Source: Roseiarcus sp963782255 (GTDB lineage: Bacteria > Pseudomonadota > Alphaproteobacteria > Rhizobiales > Beijerinckiaceae). Taken from it: a stretch of DNA of 64,000 nt. Below, piece after piece: positions 17,496 through 25,295 of the stretch. Every line of letters starts with the position of its first letter. The stretch's first letter is position 1. The stretch spans positions 2,356,001-2,420,000 of the forward strand of contig CAWAIS010000001.1 in assembly GCA_963782255.1 (NCBI GenBank), read 5' to 3'. Under the pieces are notes generated by a model, which was given only the letters and a program-made list of their open reading frames with translations, ran no database searches and was not told where the DNA came from. The position numbers were made by a program, and so were the translations under genes.

Positions 17496-18529
17496 CCTGA
17501 TTACGCGCTTGCGTCAGCTTCAGACGTTCAGTAGAACGGAACATGAACATGTTGTTTTCGCAGGGGTTCTCTGATGGCGCGCAATCAGGTTCAGTTTCAG
17601 AAAGGCCTCAGCGAGGCTCGTTTCGCGGAGATTTACGGAACCGAAGAGCAATGTCATGCGGCGCTGGTCAAATGGCGGTGGCCGAACGGGTTCGAATGTC
17701 CCGGGTGCAAGGGCGCTGATCACTGCGTCGTCACGCGCGGCGCGCGGCGTTTATTCCAGTGTAACGCGTGTCGCAAGCAGACCTCTGTCAAAGCGGGAAC
17801 GATCTTCGCTTCGAGCAAGCTGCCGCTGCGCATCTGGTTCAAGACGATCTACCTGGTCACGCAATCAAAGAAGGGCATTTCCAGTATCGAACTCGGTCGA
17901 CGCCTTGGCGTCACCCAGACGGCTGCTTGGATGATGAAGCACAAGCTCGCTCAAGTCATGTTGGAGCGTAACGCGAGCAAACGCTTGAAAGGCAACGTCC
18001 AGATGGACGACGCCTATATCGGCGGCGCCCGGTCCGGCCGCCGCGGGCGCGGCGCAACAGGCAAGACGCCGTTCGTCGCTGCGGTCGCGACAACCGACGA
18101 CGGCAAGCCAGATCAAATCATCCTTCGGCCTGTCAAAGCCTTCAGCAGCTTTGCGATCCGAAAACTCGCAAGCACCGCGCTCAGGCCCGGCGCCAATATC
18201 GTCTCCGACGGCCTGGCGTGCTTCGCCGCCGTCACCAAAGCCGGATGCCTGCACACCTCAATAAAGACCGGAAGCGGCAAGCAAGCGGTTCGCACCCCTG
18301 CTTTCAAATGGGTCAATACCGCATTGGGCAATATCAAAGCCGCCCTCGTCGGGACCTACCGAGCCGTAGGAGAAAAACACGTCCCTCGATATCTCGCGGA
18401 GTTCGAATATCGATTCAATCGCCGATACGAGCTCGAAACCATGATCCCCCGCCTCGCATTCGTTGCGCTGAGGACCCTCCCGATGCCTTACCGCTTGCTA
18501 AAACTGGCTGACGTTGCCGCGTAATCAGG
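17496..18529 (+). mobile_element. IS1595-type insertion sequence, copy A (1,034 bp)
   Basis: The element runs from CCTGATTACGCG (17496) to CGCGTAATCAGG (18529). The inverted ends also share a CGTCAGC block after a four-base mismatch. It is flanked by a perfect 8-bp duplication, TTTCTTTT, at 17488-17495 and 18530-18537. It is inserted in the 3' part of the napC-like gene. A second copy of the same length lies inverted at 53846-54879. Confidence 0.95.
17574..18524 (+). CDS. IS1595-family transposase, copy A
   Basis: An intact 316-residue transposase. It has the N-terminal zinc ribbon CPGCKGAD...CNACRKQT, a helix-turn-helix (ISSIELGRRLGVTQTAAWMM), DDE-type acids in VQMDDAYIGG and IVSDGLACF, and the ending YRFNRRYEL. 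The protein differs from copy B at one position (TKAGCLHTS here, TQAGCLHTS there), so transposition was recent. The stop codon lies within the right inverted repeat. Confidence 0.94.
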   Translation: MARNQVQFQKGLSEARFAEIYGTEEQCHAALVKWRWPNGFECPGCKGADHCVVTRGARRLFQCNACRKQTSVKAGTIFASSKLPLRIWFKTIYLVTQSKKGISSIELGRRLGVTQTAAWMMKHKLAQVMLERNASKRLKGNVQMDDAYIGGARSGRRGRGATGKTPFVAAVATTDDGKPDQIILRPVKAFSSFAIRKLASTALRPGANIVSDGLACFAAVTKAGCLHTSIKTGSGKQAVRTPAFKWVNTALGNIKAALVGTYRAVGEKHVPRYLAEFEYRFNRRYELETMIPRLAFVALRTLPMPYRLLKLADVAA

Positions 18530-19171
18530 TTTCTTTTTGCGCGGCGGCGGACATCTTGTGGATGTCCATGGCGTCTTCCGAGTGGCAATTGCGGCACTCG
18601 CGCGAGTCGTTTGCCTTCATGGTGGCCCAGACATGCTTGGCCAGCACGAGCCGATGCTGCTCGAACTTCGCCGGCGTGTCGATGGTGCCAAGAATCTTGT
18701 GCCAGAGTTCGTTGCTCGCTCGATTTTTCGCTGAATCAGGAGGGGCCACGGATGCGGGACGTGGCAGTCGGGGCAGCCCGCGCGCACACCGAATTGATTC
18801 TGATAGTGAATGGTCTGCTTGTATTCCTGATAGACGGTATCGCGCATCTCATGGCACGAGATGCAGAATCCGAGTGAATCGGTTTCCGCCATCCCCCAGT
18901 TGAAGCCACCCCAGAAGAGAATCCCCCAAACACCGCCGAAGATGACCAGCGTCGCAAGCGCAAACCGCGGGCTCGGGCGCCAAAGGACCGTCCAAATGCG
19001 CGCGATGAGCCCCCTTCGAGAACTCGCTTGGCCGGGATCGCTCATGTCAACTCCCGCAGTGAATCGCGCGCCCCGCGGAATATTCTCTTACATGGTCCGG
19101 GCATCACGGATGATTCCGGAAAGGATGTAGACTGTGAAAACGATGGCTCCCAGCGCTAAGGACACCCCGCG

Positions 19172-20480
19172 CAATAAGTGCTACGGTTCAGGGTGGCCTG
19201 GGCTTGATCGTGTAGTTCCATTCAGGATGGAACTGATCGCCGGTGATGTCGAGGCGCTTCATCGCGGCATTGCTGACTTTGATGCCCTTTTGATAGCGGC
19301 GCGTGTCGAGCGCGCTTTCGACCTTGAGCCCGGCGTTGGTGGTGGTTGCGCCGATCAACTCGACCACGGCAAGACGATCCGTGAGCGGTCGGCCGCGCCA
19401 GTTCTGCGTGATGTGGCAGAACAGGCGGTGCTCGATCTTGTTCCACTTCGATGTGCCTGGCGGATAGTGGTGGACGTGGATCGCAAGCCCGGTCTCGTCG
19501 GCGAGCTTTTGCAGTTCGAGTTTCCAGAGCCGCACGCGCGCCCCATTCGAGCCGCCGCAGTCCGCCGTGATCGTCAGTTCTCGCGCCTGCGGATAGCGCT
19601 GTCGTCCCATGCGTTCGAGCCAGCAGCGGATCGACGCCACGGCAAACTCGGCGGTGTCGCTGGTGATCCCGACGCTGACGAAACCGGCATTGGCGGTCAC
19701 ATCATACACCCCATAAGGCACGACCTTGCCGAGCTTCTTGTCCTCGAAGTCGTGCACGTTCACGCGCCGCGGATCGCCTTTCGGACGATAGTCGGTTCCG
19801 CCGTTCTTGAAGTTGCCGAGCAACTCCTTCTTCTTCGTATCGACGGAGATGACGGGCTGTTGGCGGGCCTGCGCCGCAACGACTTTCGCGTTGATGTGTT
19901 CGAACTGGGCGTTGCGGTCGGGATGGTGCGAACCTTCATCCGCCTTGCGATTGGACTGGCGCGAGAACCCGAGCTTCGCCAACTCCGCGCCGACCGTATC
20001 GGCGCTGATCGGATGTCCCATCTCGGTCAGCGCTGCCGCGAGCTTCGCCATGCTTTTCGACACCCAGATCAGGGACCGCGTGGGATCGCCCAATGTCGCC
20101 GGTTCAACCAGCCGCTTGAGCGCGGGGACGAGCCCCGGGTCGGCTCGCGATACCGACCGACGCCCGCCTCCGGCACGGCGAACCCGCCCCTTCGCAAGCG
20201 GCTCGCCGTCGAGGTCGTCTTCGCCGCGATTGATCGTCGAACGAGCAAGCCCGGTAACCTTCGAGACCAGCGCGAGACCGCCGCGACCGGCGCTCCGGAC
20301 CTCCGCCGCCGCAAACAACCGCCGACCACGCTCGTCAAGCCGCGCCCCGACCGTCTCCCATCGCAGCCGAATCGCCGCCTCGTCGATCATGCGATCGAAC
20401 TACGCCTCTTCGCCACATCCCGGAATCCCCGACACCTGAGTCATTCCGACGCACGACGACCCGTCGCGATTTAGTTATTG
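19172..20480 (-). mobile_element. ISAzo13-type insertion element
   Basis: The transposase gene is bracketed by CAATAA at 19172-19177 and TTATTG at 20475-20480, about 1,309 bp apart. These also mark where the interrupted membrane-protein gene breaks on each side. No clear target duplication is visible, so the exact ends are tentative. Confidence 0.65.
19188..20390 (-). CDS. ISAzo13-family transposase
   Basis: An intact 400-residue transposase of the ISAzo13 type. Landmarks: RLRWETVGARLDERGRRLFA at the start, the HPISADTVGAELAKLGFS helix-turn-helix region, VISVDTKKKELLGNFKN (first catalytic Asp), TITADCGGSNG (second acid) and HHYPPGTSKWNKIEHRLF (third acid, Glu). The element lies inside a small membrane-protein gene next to the NapC remnant. 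Confidence 0.92.
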   Translation of the reverse strand: MIDEAAIRLRWETVGARLDERGRRLFAAAEVRSAGRGGLALVSKVTGLARSTINRGEDDLDGEPLAKGRVRRAGGGRRSVSRADPGLVPALKRLVEPATLGDPTRSLIWVSKSMAKLAAALTEMGHPISADTVGAELAKLGFSRQSNRKADEGSHHPDRNAQFEHINAKVVAAQARQQPVISVDTKKKELLGNFKNGGTDYRPKGDPRRVNVHDFEDKKLGKVVPYGVYDVTANAGFVSVGITSDTAEFAVASIRCWLERMGRQRYPQARELTITADCGGSNGARVRLWKLELQKLADETGLAIHVHHYPPGTSKWNKIEHRLFCHITQNWRGRPLTDRLAVVELIGATTTNAGLKVESALDTRRYQKGIKVSNAAMKRLDITGDQFHPEWNYTIKPRPP

Positions 20481-20663
20481 TCCGAAGTGACCTAAGAGGA
20501 CTTGGGCCGCATAGAGCAACCAATGTGAAATCGGCGATACGCCAAACACCGTAGAAAGCAAAACGCAAAGGATTCCGGCTACGGCTAGCAGGGTCGCAAC
20601 CTTGGGCGGCATTGGACTCTCCGCCCACAGTGGCAAATGAAAACCCGGCAGAGAGGGGCGCAT

Positions 20664-21256
20664 GAATTTCTCCTGCAAAGACGAGTAGGCGGTTTCCCAT
20701 AAGGTTGCGTTTTCCTGCTGCCAGCAGGCGAGGAGCGACCCGGCGACCATTTGCACGTTGTCGTTCGGGTTGTCGTGGGCGACCCGGATCGCTGCGGATG
20801 AGACACTTGGCCTGAGTGGGGCGGCGAGCGTGTCATTCTGCCAATTGCTCAGTGAATTAGGCCTCCACGCATAGCGCAGCTTCGCATGGTTGGAAAGTGC
20901 CGCAGGCGCGTTGATGCGCGTTGATGGCCGCATGCTTCGCGATGATCTAGCTGATCACGCTGTATCAGATGTGGTTCACGAAACCGCCTGAGGCGATCTT
21001 GCGGCGGATGGGCGGCGACATTCCGTTGGAGTAGACGCCCAATTTCGCGAGACAATTGGGATTTGAGTAAAATGCCGTCGAGATTCGTCTCTCGCGGGGC
21101 TATCGTGGGCGCTTGCCAGAGCCGGAGGCCCGGCAAACAAAGTTGGCAAGGGGTCGACGGGTTGGGCTGCCACCAAGACGACCGGGGTCGCGCGACGAAC
21201 GTCGGCCATTGGCGATCGAGGAATTTGCCGCGGTAATCTCCATCAAGGAGTGCGTC
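20664..21256. other. Intergenic stretch without a recognisable gene
   Basis: 593 bp between the split membrane-protein gene and a cytochrome c gene. The minus strand is open upstream of 20663, but the translation is not recognisable. On the plus strand a short hydrophobic stretch (LITLYQMWFTKPPEAILRRM, near 20949) ends in a stop after a few more residues and could be the scar of a membrane-protein gene. Confidence 0.5.
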
Positions 21257-21658
21257 ATGAAAAGAAGGAACATTGCGTTTGCGAGCGTCGTCGCAGCCGG
21301 CCTTTCGCTTCCCGGATCGACAGCCTTGACGCCGATCGGCGCCGCTTGCGCAGCCCAGGGCCAGATGAGCTACTCCGAGGACATCGCTCCGATCTTCAGA
21401 GGGTGGTGCCTCTCCTGCCATACGCCAGGAGGGGAAGGCTTCAATGCCAGCGGATTGGATTTGACAACCTATGACGGACTGATGAAGGGCACGAAATTTG
21501 GGCCGATGGTGGTCCCTGGGAAGCCCGACGTTAGCAATCTCATCGTGCTCATACAGGGTGAGGGCAAGATCCGCATGCCGTTTCATCACAAGCCGCTTCC
21601 GAACTGTCTTCGTCAGAATATCTGGTCATGGATTTTCGAGGGCGCGAAGAACAACTGA
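21257..21658 (+). CDS. Periplasmic c-type cytochrome, single haem
   Basis: A 133-residue exported protein. The signal peptide (MKRRNIAFASVVAAGLSLPG..., ending near AACA) is followed by a cytochrome domain beginning YSEDIAPIFRGWCLSCH, with one CXXCH. The rest resembles the C-domain of large bacterial cytochrome fusions (GLDLTTYDGLMKG, VPGKPDVSNLIVLIQGEGK, RMPFHHKPLP). The Met in RMPF is a possible sixth ligand. The start at 21257 has AAGGAG upstream; longer frames lack a signal peptide. It is on the opposite strand from the NapC remnant; a role in the same respiratory chain is only suggested by proximity. Confidence 0.8.
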   Translation: MKRRNIAFASVVAAGLSLPGSTALTPIGAACAAQGQMSYSEDIAPIFRGWCLSCHTPGGEGFNASGLDLTTYDGLMKGTKFGPMVVPGKPDVSNLIVLIQGEGKIRMPFHHKPLPNCLRQNIWSWIFEGAKNN

Positions 21659-21933
21659 CAAAACGCAGATACGGCGCCACGCTTGGCTTGTTCGCAAACA
21701 CTTGGGGTCGATTTGGCGAAGACAAACTGACCGAGCGCCACCGCTACATCGTGCAACACGGTGCTGACATGCCCGAGGTGCGAGATTGGCAATGGCCGTC
21801 TCCCGAACACCTGAAGAGCGCGCAAATTTGAGTGGATGCGATTTGGAGTTGGGAGCGGCAATCATCGTGAGGAGCGCTCGCGGCCGAAAGTGACGGCGTC
21901 TCTGCCGCTGCCATTCTTTTCCGAGGACAACCC

Positions 21934-22956
21934 GATGCCCGATAAGCCATCCGTCAAATCCGCCGAATTCTCGCTTGCGAGCGTTCCAGCCTTCTGGCCA
22001 ATGGCCGACGCTGGCGACGCCAAACCAGTTACGCTTGAACCTGCGAACCATGGCGCTCCGAGACTACGGCGCGCCCAAGGGAATCACGACGCTCGTCGAT
22101 GCGCCCCATGCGGGCCATACCGCCGTGATCGCCGATTTTCATCAGGGTCAGAGCCTGATTGAGACGCTGCTCGCCAACGGCGTCGATCACGTGGCGCTGA
22201 CCGATTGGAAATCGGGCCACCGACGACATGAAGGATTTCGACATCGACAATTATCTCGGCGATATGGTCGTCGTGATCGACGATCTCGGCGGGCGCGTCA
22301 ATCTCGTCGGCCTTTGCCAGGGCGGTTGGATGTCGGCGATGATCGCGGCGCGCTTTCCCGACAAGGTGAATTCGCTCGTTCTCGCCGGCGCGCCGATCGA
22401 TGCCAACGCCGGCGACGGGCCGATCAAGCGCATGGCGAAGGCCTCGCCCATGTCATTCTACCAGGAGCTTGTCGCACTCGGCAGCGGCCTGATGAAGGGC
22501 AAATACATGCTGCAGGGCTGGAAAAACATGCATCCCGGGAAGCACTACTTCCTGGATCACATCGACCTCTACGAGCATGTCGAGGACCCCGCCTATCTGA
22601 CCAAGGAGGAGACCTTCTCGAGCTGGTACGAAAATCCGCTCGACCTGCCGGGCCGATGGTATCTCCAGGCGATCGAACAGCTCTTCAAGGAGAACCGGCT
22701 GGCCAAGGGCGAGTTCGTCGGCCTGGGCCGGATGCTCGACCTGCGCAACATCAAATGTCCGGCGTATTTGCTTGCCGGCGCCGACGACGACATCACGACA
22801 CCGGAGCAGGTGCTCAACGCAGCGAACCTTATCGGGACGCCGAAGGATCGAATCGTCCAGAAAACCGTGCCGGGCGGCCATATTGGACTGTTCATGGGCG
22901 GCCGCACCTTGAAGGACCACTGGCCGCCGATCGCCCAGTGGATTTGTGCACAATAG
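21934..22956 (+). pseudogene. PHA depolymerase/synthase-like alpha/beta hydrolase, deleted and frameshifted
   Basis: The hydrolase core is well preserved in the final frame (22228-22956). The nucleophile box GLCQGGW is of GXCXG type, as in PHA synthases and related proteins such as DUF3141. The acid is in AGADDDITTP and the His in PGGHIGLFMG. Upstream it is broken in two places. Compared with the fragment at 17155, 95 bp are missing between 22005 and 22006, which shifts the frame. One extra base near 22216-22219 shifts it again (DWKS, then ATDDMKDF expected). The N-terminus MPDKPSVKSAEFSLASVP starts at 21934. Membership of the DUF3141 family is my recollection of the motif pattern. Confidence 0.7.
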
Positions 22957-23226
22957 ACCGGGCGCGGCCTAAGGTCTCCATCTTCTGGTCTGTTTCGCGC
23001 CTCGCCGGCGCCAATCGACCAGGCGCTAGCGTAAATGGGCCGAGGGCAGGGCGCGGCCGGCGGTCAGCGTTGGCTAACGGTCAACGCTGCAGGTCAATTT
23101 GACCCGTTCGTTACGCCGTCGGCGAGTGGCCGCTATTTGCGCATTGCCGAAGTCCGTCGCGAGATCGTGGAGGGCAGGTGAGGGTCGAAGGCGATCGGTC
23201 GGCGATCCCTCAGGACCGGCTTTACC

Positions 23227-23269
23227 GGGTGAAAGCCCGGTGCTGACGAAAAAACCGAAAGAAACGCCC
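23227..23269 (+). repeat. Dispersed intergenic repeat, copy 2
   Basis: A near copy of 84-125, sharing AGCCCGG and TGACGAAAAAACCGAAAG and ending in CGCCC. It lies in the 418-bp gap 22957-23374, which otherwise holds no gene I can support. Confidence 0.6.
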
Positions 23270-23282
23270 TACCTACAGCCAC

Positions 23283-23303
23283 CGCTATGAGAGCCACTTT
23301 GTT
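23283..23303 (+). repeat. Partial IS1595-like right end with ACTTTGTT
   Basis: CGCTATGAGAGCC matches the outer 13 bases of the right end at 13719-13743 with one change. It is followed by ACTTTGTT, the same octamer that flanks that element. There is no transposase here. This may be a footprint of an excised or deleted relative. Confidence 0.5.
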
Positions 23304-23374
23304 AATGAACAATCGGACTTGCGAGATTTCCAAAGCCCTTCGTCATGGCGTGGAAGTGAAACGTCAATCCTTCG

Positions 23375-23779
23375 TCAGACGGCGTAGCGCTTGGCGAAGC
23401 TCTCGAGATTGACCGCGCCGCGGCGGTGAGTCCCCTCGCCAATCTTGCGCTCGCCGTCATGCGCCTCGACGGCGAACAGCACGCTGCGGCCCTTCACCTC
23501 GACAACACGCGCGCTCGCGACGACCTTGCGGCCGACGGGGGTCGGCGCGAGATGGCGGATGTCGACCTCGCTGCCGACCGTGACCCATCCATCGGGCAGA
23601 TGGCCCTTCACCGCGACGCCCGATGCCTTTTCCATCAGCATGATCATCATCGGCGTGCCGTAGACGAGCGGCATGCCGGCGACATGGGCGCCGACGGTGA
23701 GGTCTTCGGTCACGGCCTCTTCAGCGCGGCCGGTCATGCCGACGTGAATGTCCTTCAGGGGTTCGGTCGTCGCGTCCAT
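23375..23779 (-). CDS. Hotdog-fold thioesterase (FlK-like)
   Basis: A 134-residue single hotdog domain: MDATTEPLKDIHVGMTGRAE, then PLVYGTPMMIMLMEKAS (active-site region), VGSEVDIRHLAPTPVGRKV and VLFAVEAHDGERKIGEGTHRR. The pattern resembles fluoroacetyl-CoA thioesterase-type proteins, which hydrolyse small acyl-CoA esters. The substrate is unknown. The ATG at 23779 is chosen because the residues upstream are the antisense of the coxC 3' end. It lies 25 bp after the coxC stop on the same strand and may be the last gene of the oxidase operon. Confidence 0.8.
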   Translation of the reverse strand: MDATTEPLKDIHVGMTGRAEEAVTEDLTVGAHVAGMPLVYGTPMMIMLMEKASGVAVKGHLPDGWVTVGSEVDIRHLAPTPVGRKVVASARVVEVKGRSVLFAVEAHDGERKIGEGTHRRGAVNLESFAKRYAV

Positions 23780-23804
23780 GAGCGTGTCGCTAAGGCTTCT
23801 AACG

Positions 23805-24659
23805 CTACCCCGCCGCGCCTTCGATCGGCGCTCCCCACGAGCCCCAGAGATAGATGCAGCTGAACAGGAACAGCCACACCACGTCGACGAAGTGCCAGTA
23901 CCAGGCCGCGAACTGAAAGCCGAGGTGATGCCTTGGGGTGAATTGGCCGGCAAAGGCGCGGAAAAGACATACGGTGAGGAAAATGACGCCGATTATGACA
24001 TGCGCACCGTGGAACCCGGTCGCCATGAAGAAGGTCGCCCCGTAGATCGAGTTTTTGAACGCGAAAGGCGCGTGGATATACTCGTAAGCCTGCGTCACGA
24101 CGAACAATGCGCCGAGGCCAATGCCGAGCGCGAGAAAGTTCTTGAAGGTCTGACGGTCCCCCTCGCGCAGGCCGTCGTGCGCGACATTGACGGCGAAGCT
24201 CGACGTCACCAGGACGAAGGTGTTCATGAGCGGCAGCCGCAAGGGGTCGAGCACTTCGGTGCCCTTGGGAGGCCACATCCCGCCGGTGAAGTCGAGGCGG
24301 CCGAAGACTTGCGGATCGCTGGGGTCGATCGAGGATGCGAAGAACGCCCAGAACCAGGCGACGAAGAACATCACCTCGGAGGCGATGAACAGGATCATGC
24401 CGATCGTCAGGCCTCGCTGGACGGCCGGGTTGTGGTAGCCGCCCTCCGCCTCGAGAATGACGTCGCGCCACCAGCCCGCCATCGTGAACAGGACCCCGGC
24501 GACGCCGACCGCGAGCACGAGCGGTCCTACGCCCGCCTGCTTCATGGTCAGGATGAGGCCGAGCGCCGTCGAGAACACGAAAGCGGCCCCGACGATGGGC
24601 CACGGGCTCGGGTCGACGAGATGGAACCCCTTCCGGTACGGCGCCGGCGCGTCAGTCAT
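23805..24659 (-). CDS. ctaE: Cytochrome c oxidase subunit III
   Basis: A 284-residue membrane protein with seven hydrophobic segments and subunit III landmarks: HLVDPSPWPIVGA near the start, GMILFIASEVMFFVAWFWAF (the conserved acidic residue in TM3), SSFAVNVAHDG, MATGFHGAHVIIGV and FQFAAWYWHFVDVVWLFLF. It stabilises the aa3 oxidase core and proton uptake. It is the fourth gene of coxB-coxA-ctaG-coxC; the gap to ctaG is 18 bp. Confidence 0.97.
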   Translation of the reverse strand: MTDAPAPYRKGFHLVDPSPWPIVGAAFVFSTALGLILTMKQAGVGPLVLAVGVAGVLFTMAGWWRDVILEAEGGYHNPAVQRGLTIGMILFIASEVMFFVAWFWAFFASSIDPSDPQVFGRLDFTGGMWPPKGTEVLDPLRLPLMNTFVLVTSSFAVNVAHDGLREGDRQTFKNFLALGIGLGALFVVTQAYEYIHAPFAFKNSIYGATFFMATGFHGAHVIIGVIFLTVCLFRAFAGQFTPRHHLGFQFAAWYWHFVDVVWLFLFSCIYLWGSWGAPIEGAAG

Positions 24660-24677
24660 CGCTCAACTCCTTAAGGA

Positions 24678-25295
24678 TCATCCGGCAGGGCCGGCTCGCT
24701 TGTCTGAACCGACGGAAGCCCGAGACGCCGGCGCTGCGAACAAAGTGTACGACAGGGTGATGGCGTCGATCTGCGCCATCGACGGATCCTCCTCCAGTTT
24801 CGGATCGAGGAAGAAGACGACCGGCCATTCCGCGGTTTCGTGCGGCCCGAGATGCTGTTCGCTGAAGCAGAAGCACTGAATCTTGTCGAACCACGCCCCG
24901 GAGACTTCCGGCGTCACGTTGAACACGGCGTTGGCTGCGACCTCCTTGTCGCTGAGATTTTGCGCGCGAAAATAGACGGTTGCGGTCTTGCCGGTCCTGA
25001 CCCGGACTGCATCCGTCTCCGGCTCGAAGCGCCACGGCAAGCCAGGCGCGACGTTGGCGTCAAAGGCGACCCGCAAAGTTCGCGCGCCCTGCTCGCCGCT
25101 CGCGACGGCCGCTCTTTGCGGCGCGCCTTCGTAGCCCGTCGCCCGGCAGAAGGCCCCGTAGAACGGAACCGCGCCGTAGGTCAAGCCGACCATGCCCAAA
25201 GCAACAGCGGCCGCGGCGAAGGCGTAGCGACGGTTGCTGGCTGCGGTGGACGCGCGGTTCCCGTCGGTGTCCGGAACCGCGTCGGGATCGCTCAC
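24678..25295 (-). CDS. ctaG: Cytochrome c oxidase assembly protein (CuB insertion)
   Basis: A 205-residue CtaG/Cox11 copper chaperone that delivers Cu to the CuB site of subunit I. It has an N-terminal TM segment (FAAAAVALGMVGLTYGAVPF), then YGAFCRATGYEG, the periplasmic beta domain and the copper-binding CFCF motif in KIQCFCFSEQHLGP. The start is the GTG at 25293-25295, whose TGA overlap with the coxA stop (GTGA) indicates translational coupling. Longer frames run into coxA. Confidence 0.94.
   Translation of the reverse strand: MSDPDAVPDTDGNRASTAASNRRYAFAAAAVALGMVGLTYGAVPFYGAFCRATGYEGAPQRAAVASGEQGARTLRVAFDANVAPGLPWRFEPETDAVRVRTGKTATVYFRAQNLSDKEVAANAVFNVTPEVSGAWFDKIQCFCFSEQHLGPHETAEWPVVFFLDPKLEEDPSMAQIDAITLSYTLFAAPASRASVGSDKRAGPAG

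Larger units (their letters stand above)
17417..19045 (-). pseudogene. NapC/NirT-type tetrahaem cytochrome c, split by an IS and frameshifted
   Basis: Removing the IS at 17496-18529 and one of its duplications rebuilds a protein of about 190 residues. It has an N-terminal TM anchor (FALATLVIFGGVWGILFWGG) and four haem sites: CISCH, CPDCH, CRNCH and CIDCH. This is the layout of NapC/NirT quinol dehydrogenases that pass electrons from quinol to periplasmic reductases. The last haem site and the end (IDCHKGIAHHLP) are on the far side of the IS, with the stop at 17417. One base is also missing near 18710, where ERATN switches frame to NELWHK. The start is ATG at 19045. The gene is dead as sequenced. 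It is preceded by a small membrane-protein gene that is also IS-split. Confidence 0.85.
19088..20663 (-). pseudogene. Small two-TM membrane protein upstream of napC, split by ISAzo13-type element
   Basis: The 5' part (MRPSLPGFHLPLWAESPMPP, then a TM helix and HWLLYAAQVLLGHFG) starts at 20663 after a strong AGGAG 7 bases upstream. The 3' part (RGVSLALGAIVFTVYILSGI, ending DARTM) lies beyond the IS at 19172-20480 and stops at 19088. Joined, they give about 90 residues with two TM helices. The gene ends 43 bp before the NapC-like start, so the two were probably one operon. A NapE-like accessory role is a guess from position only. Confidence 0.6.

Noticed and set aside
19134..20474. A 446-residue plus-strand frame across the ISAzo13-type transposase
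   Set aside because: It is the exact antisense of the intact transposase and shows no family pattern.
20849..21589. Minus-strand frame of 246 residues overlapping the c-type cytochrome gene
   Set aside because: It is mostly antisense to the cytochrome gene, which has a signal peptide, haem motif and ribosome site.
23150..23300. Possible tRNA or hairpin RNA around the ACCGGGTGAAAGCCCGGT stem
   Set aside because: Only one stem-loop is present; no cloverleaf can be folded, and the sequence is part of a dispersed repeat.
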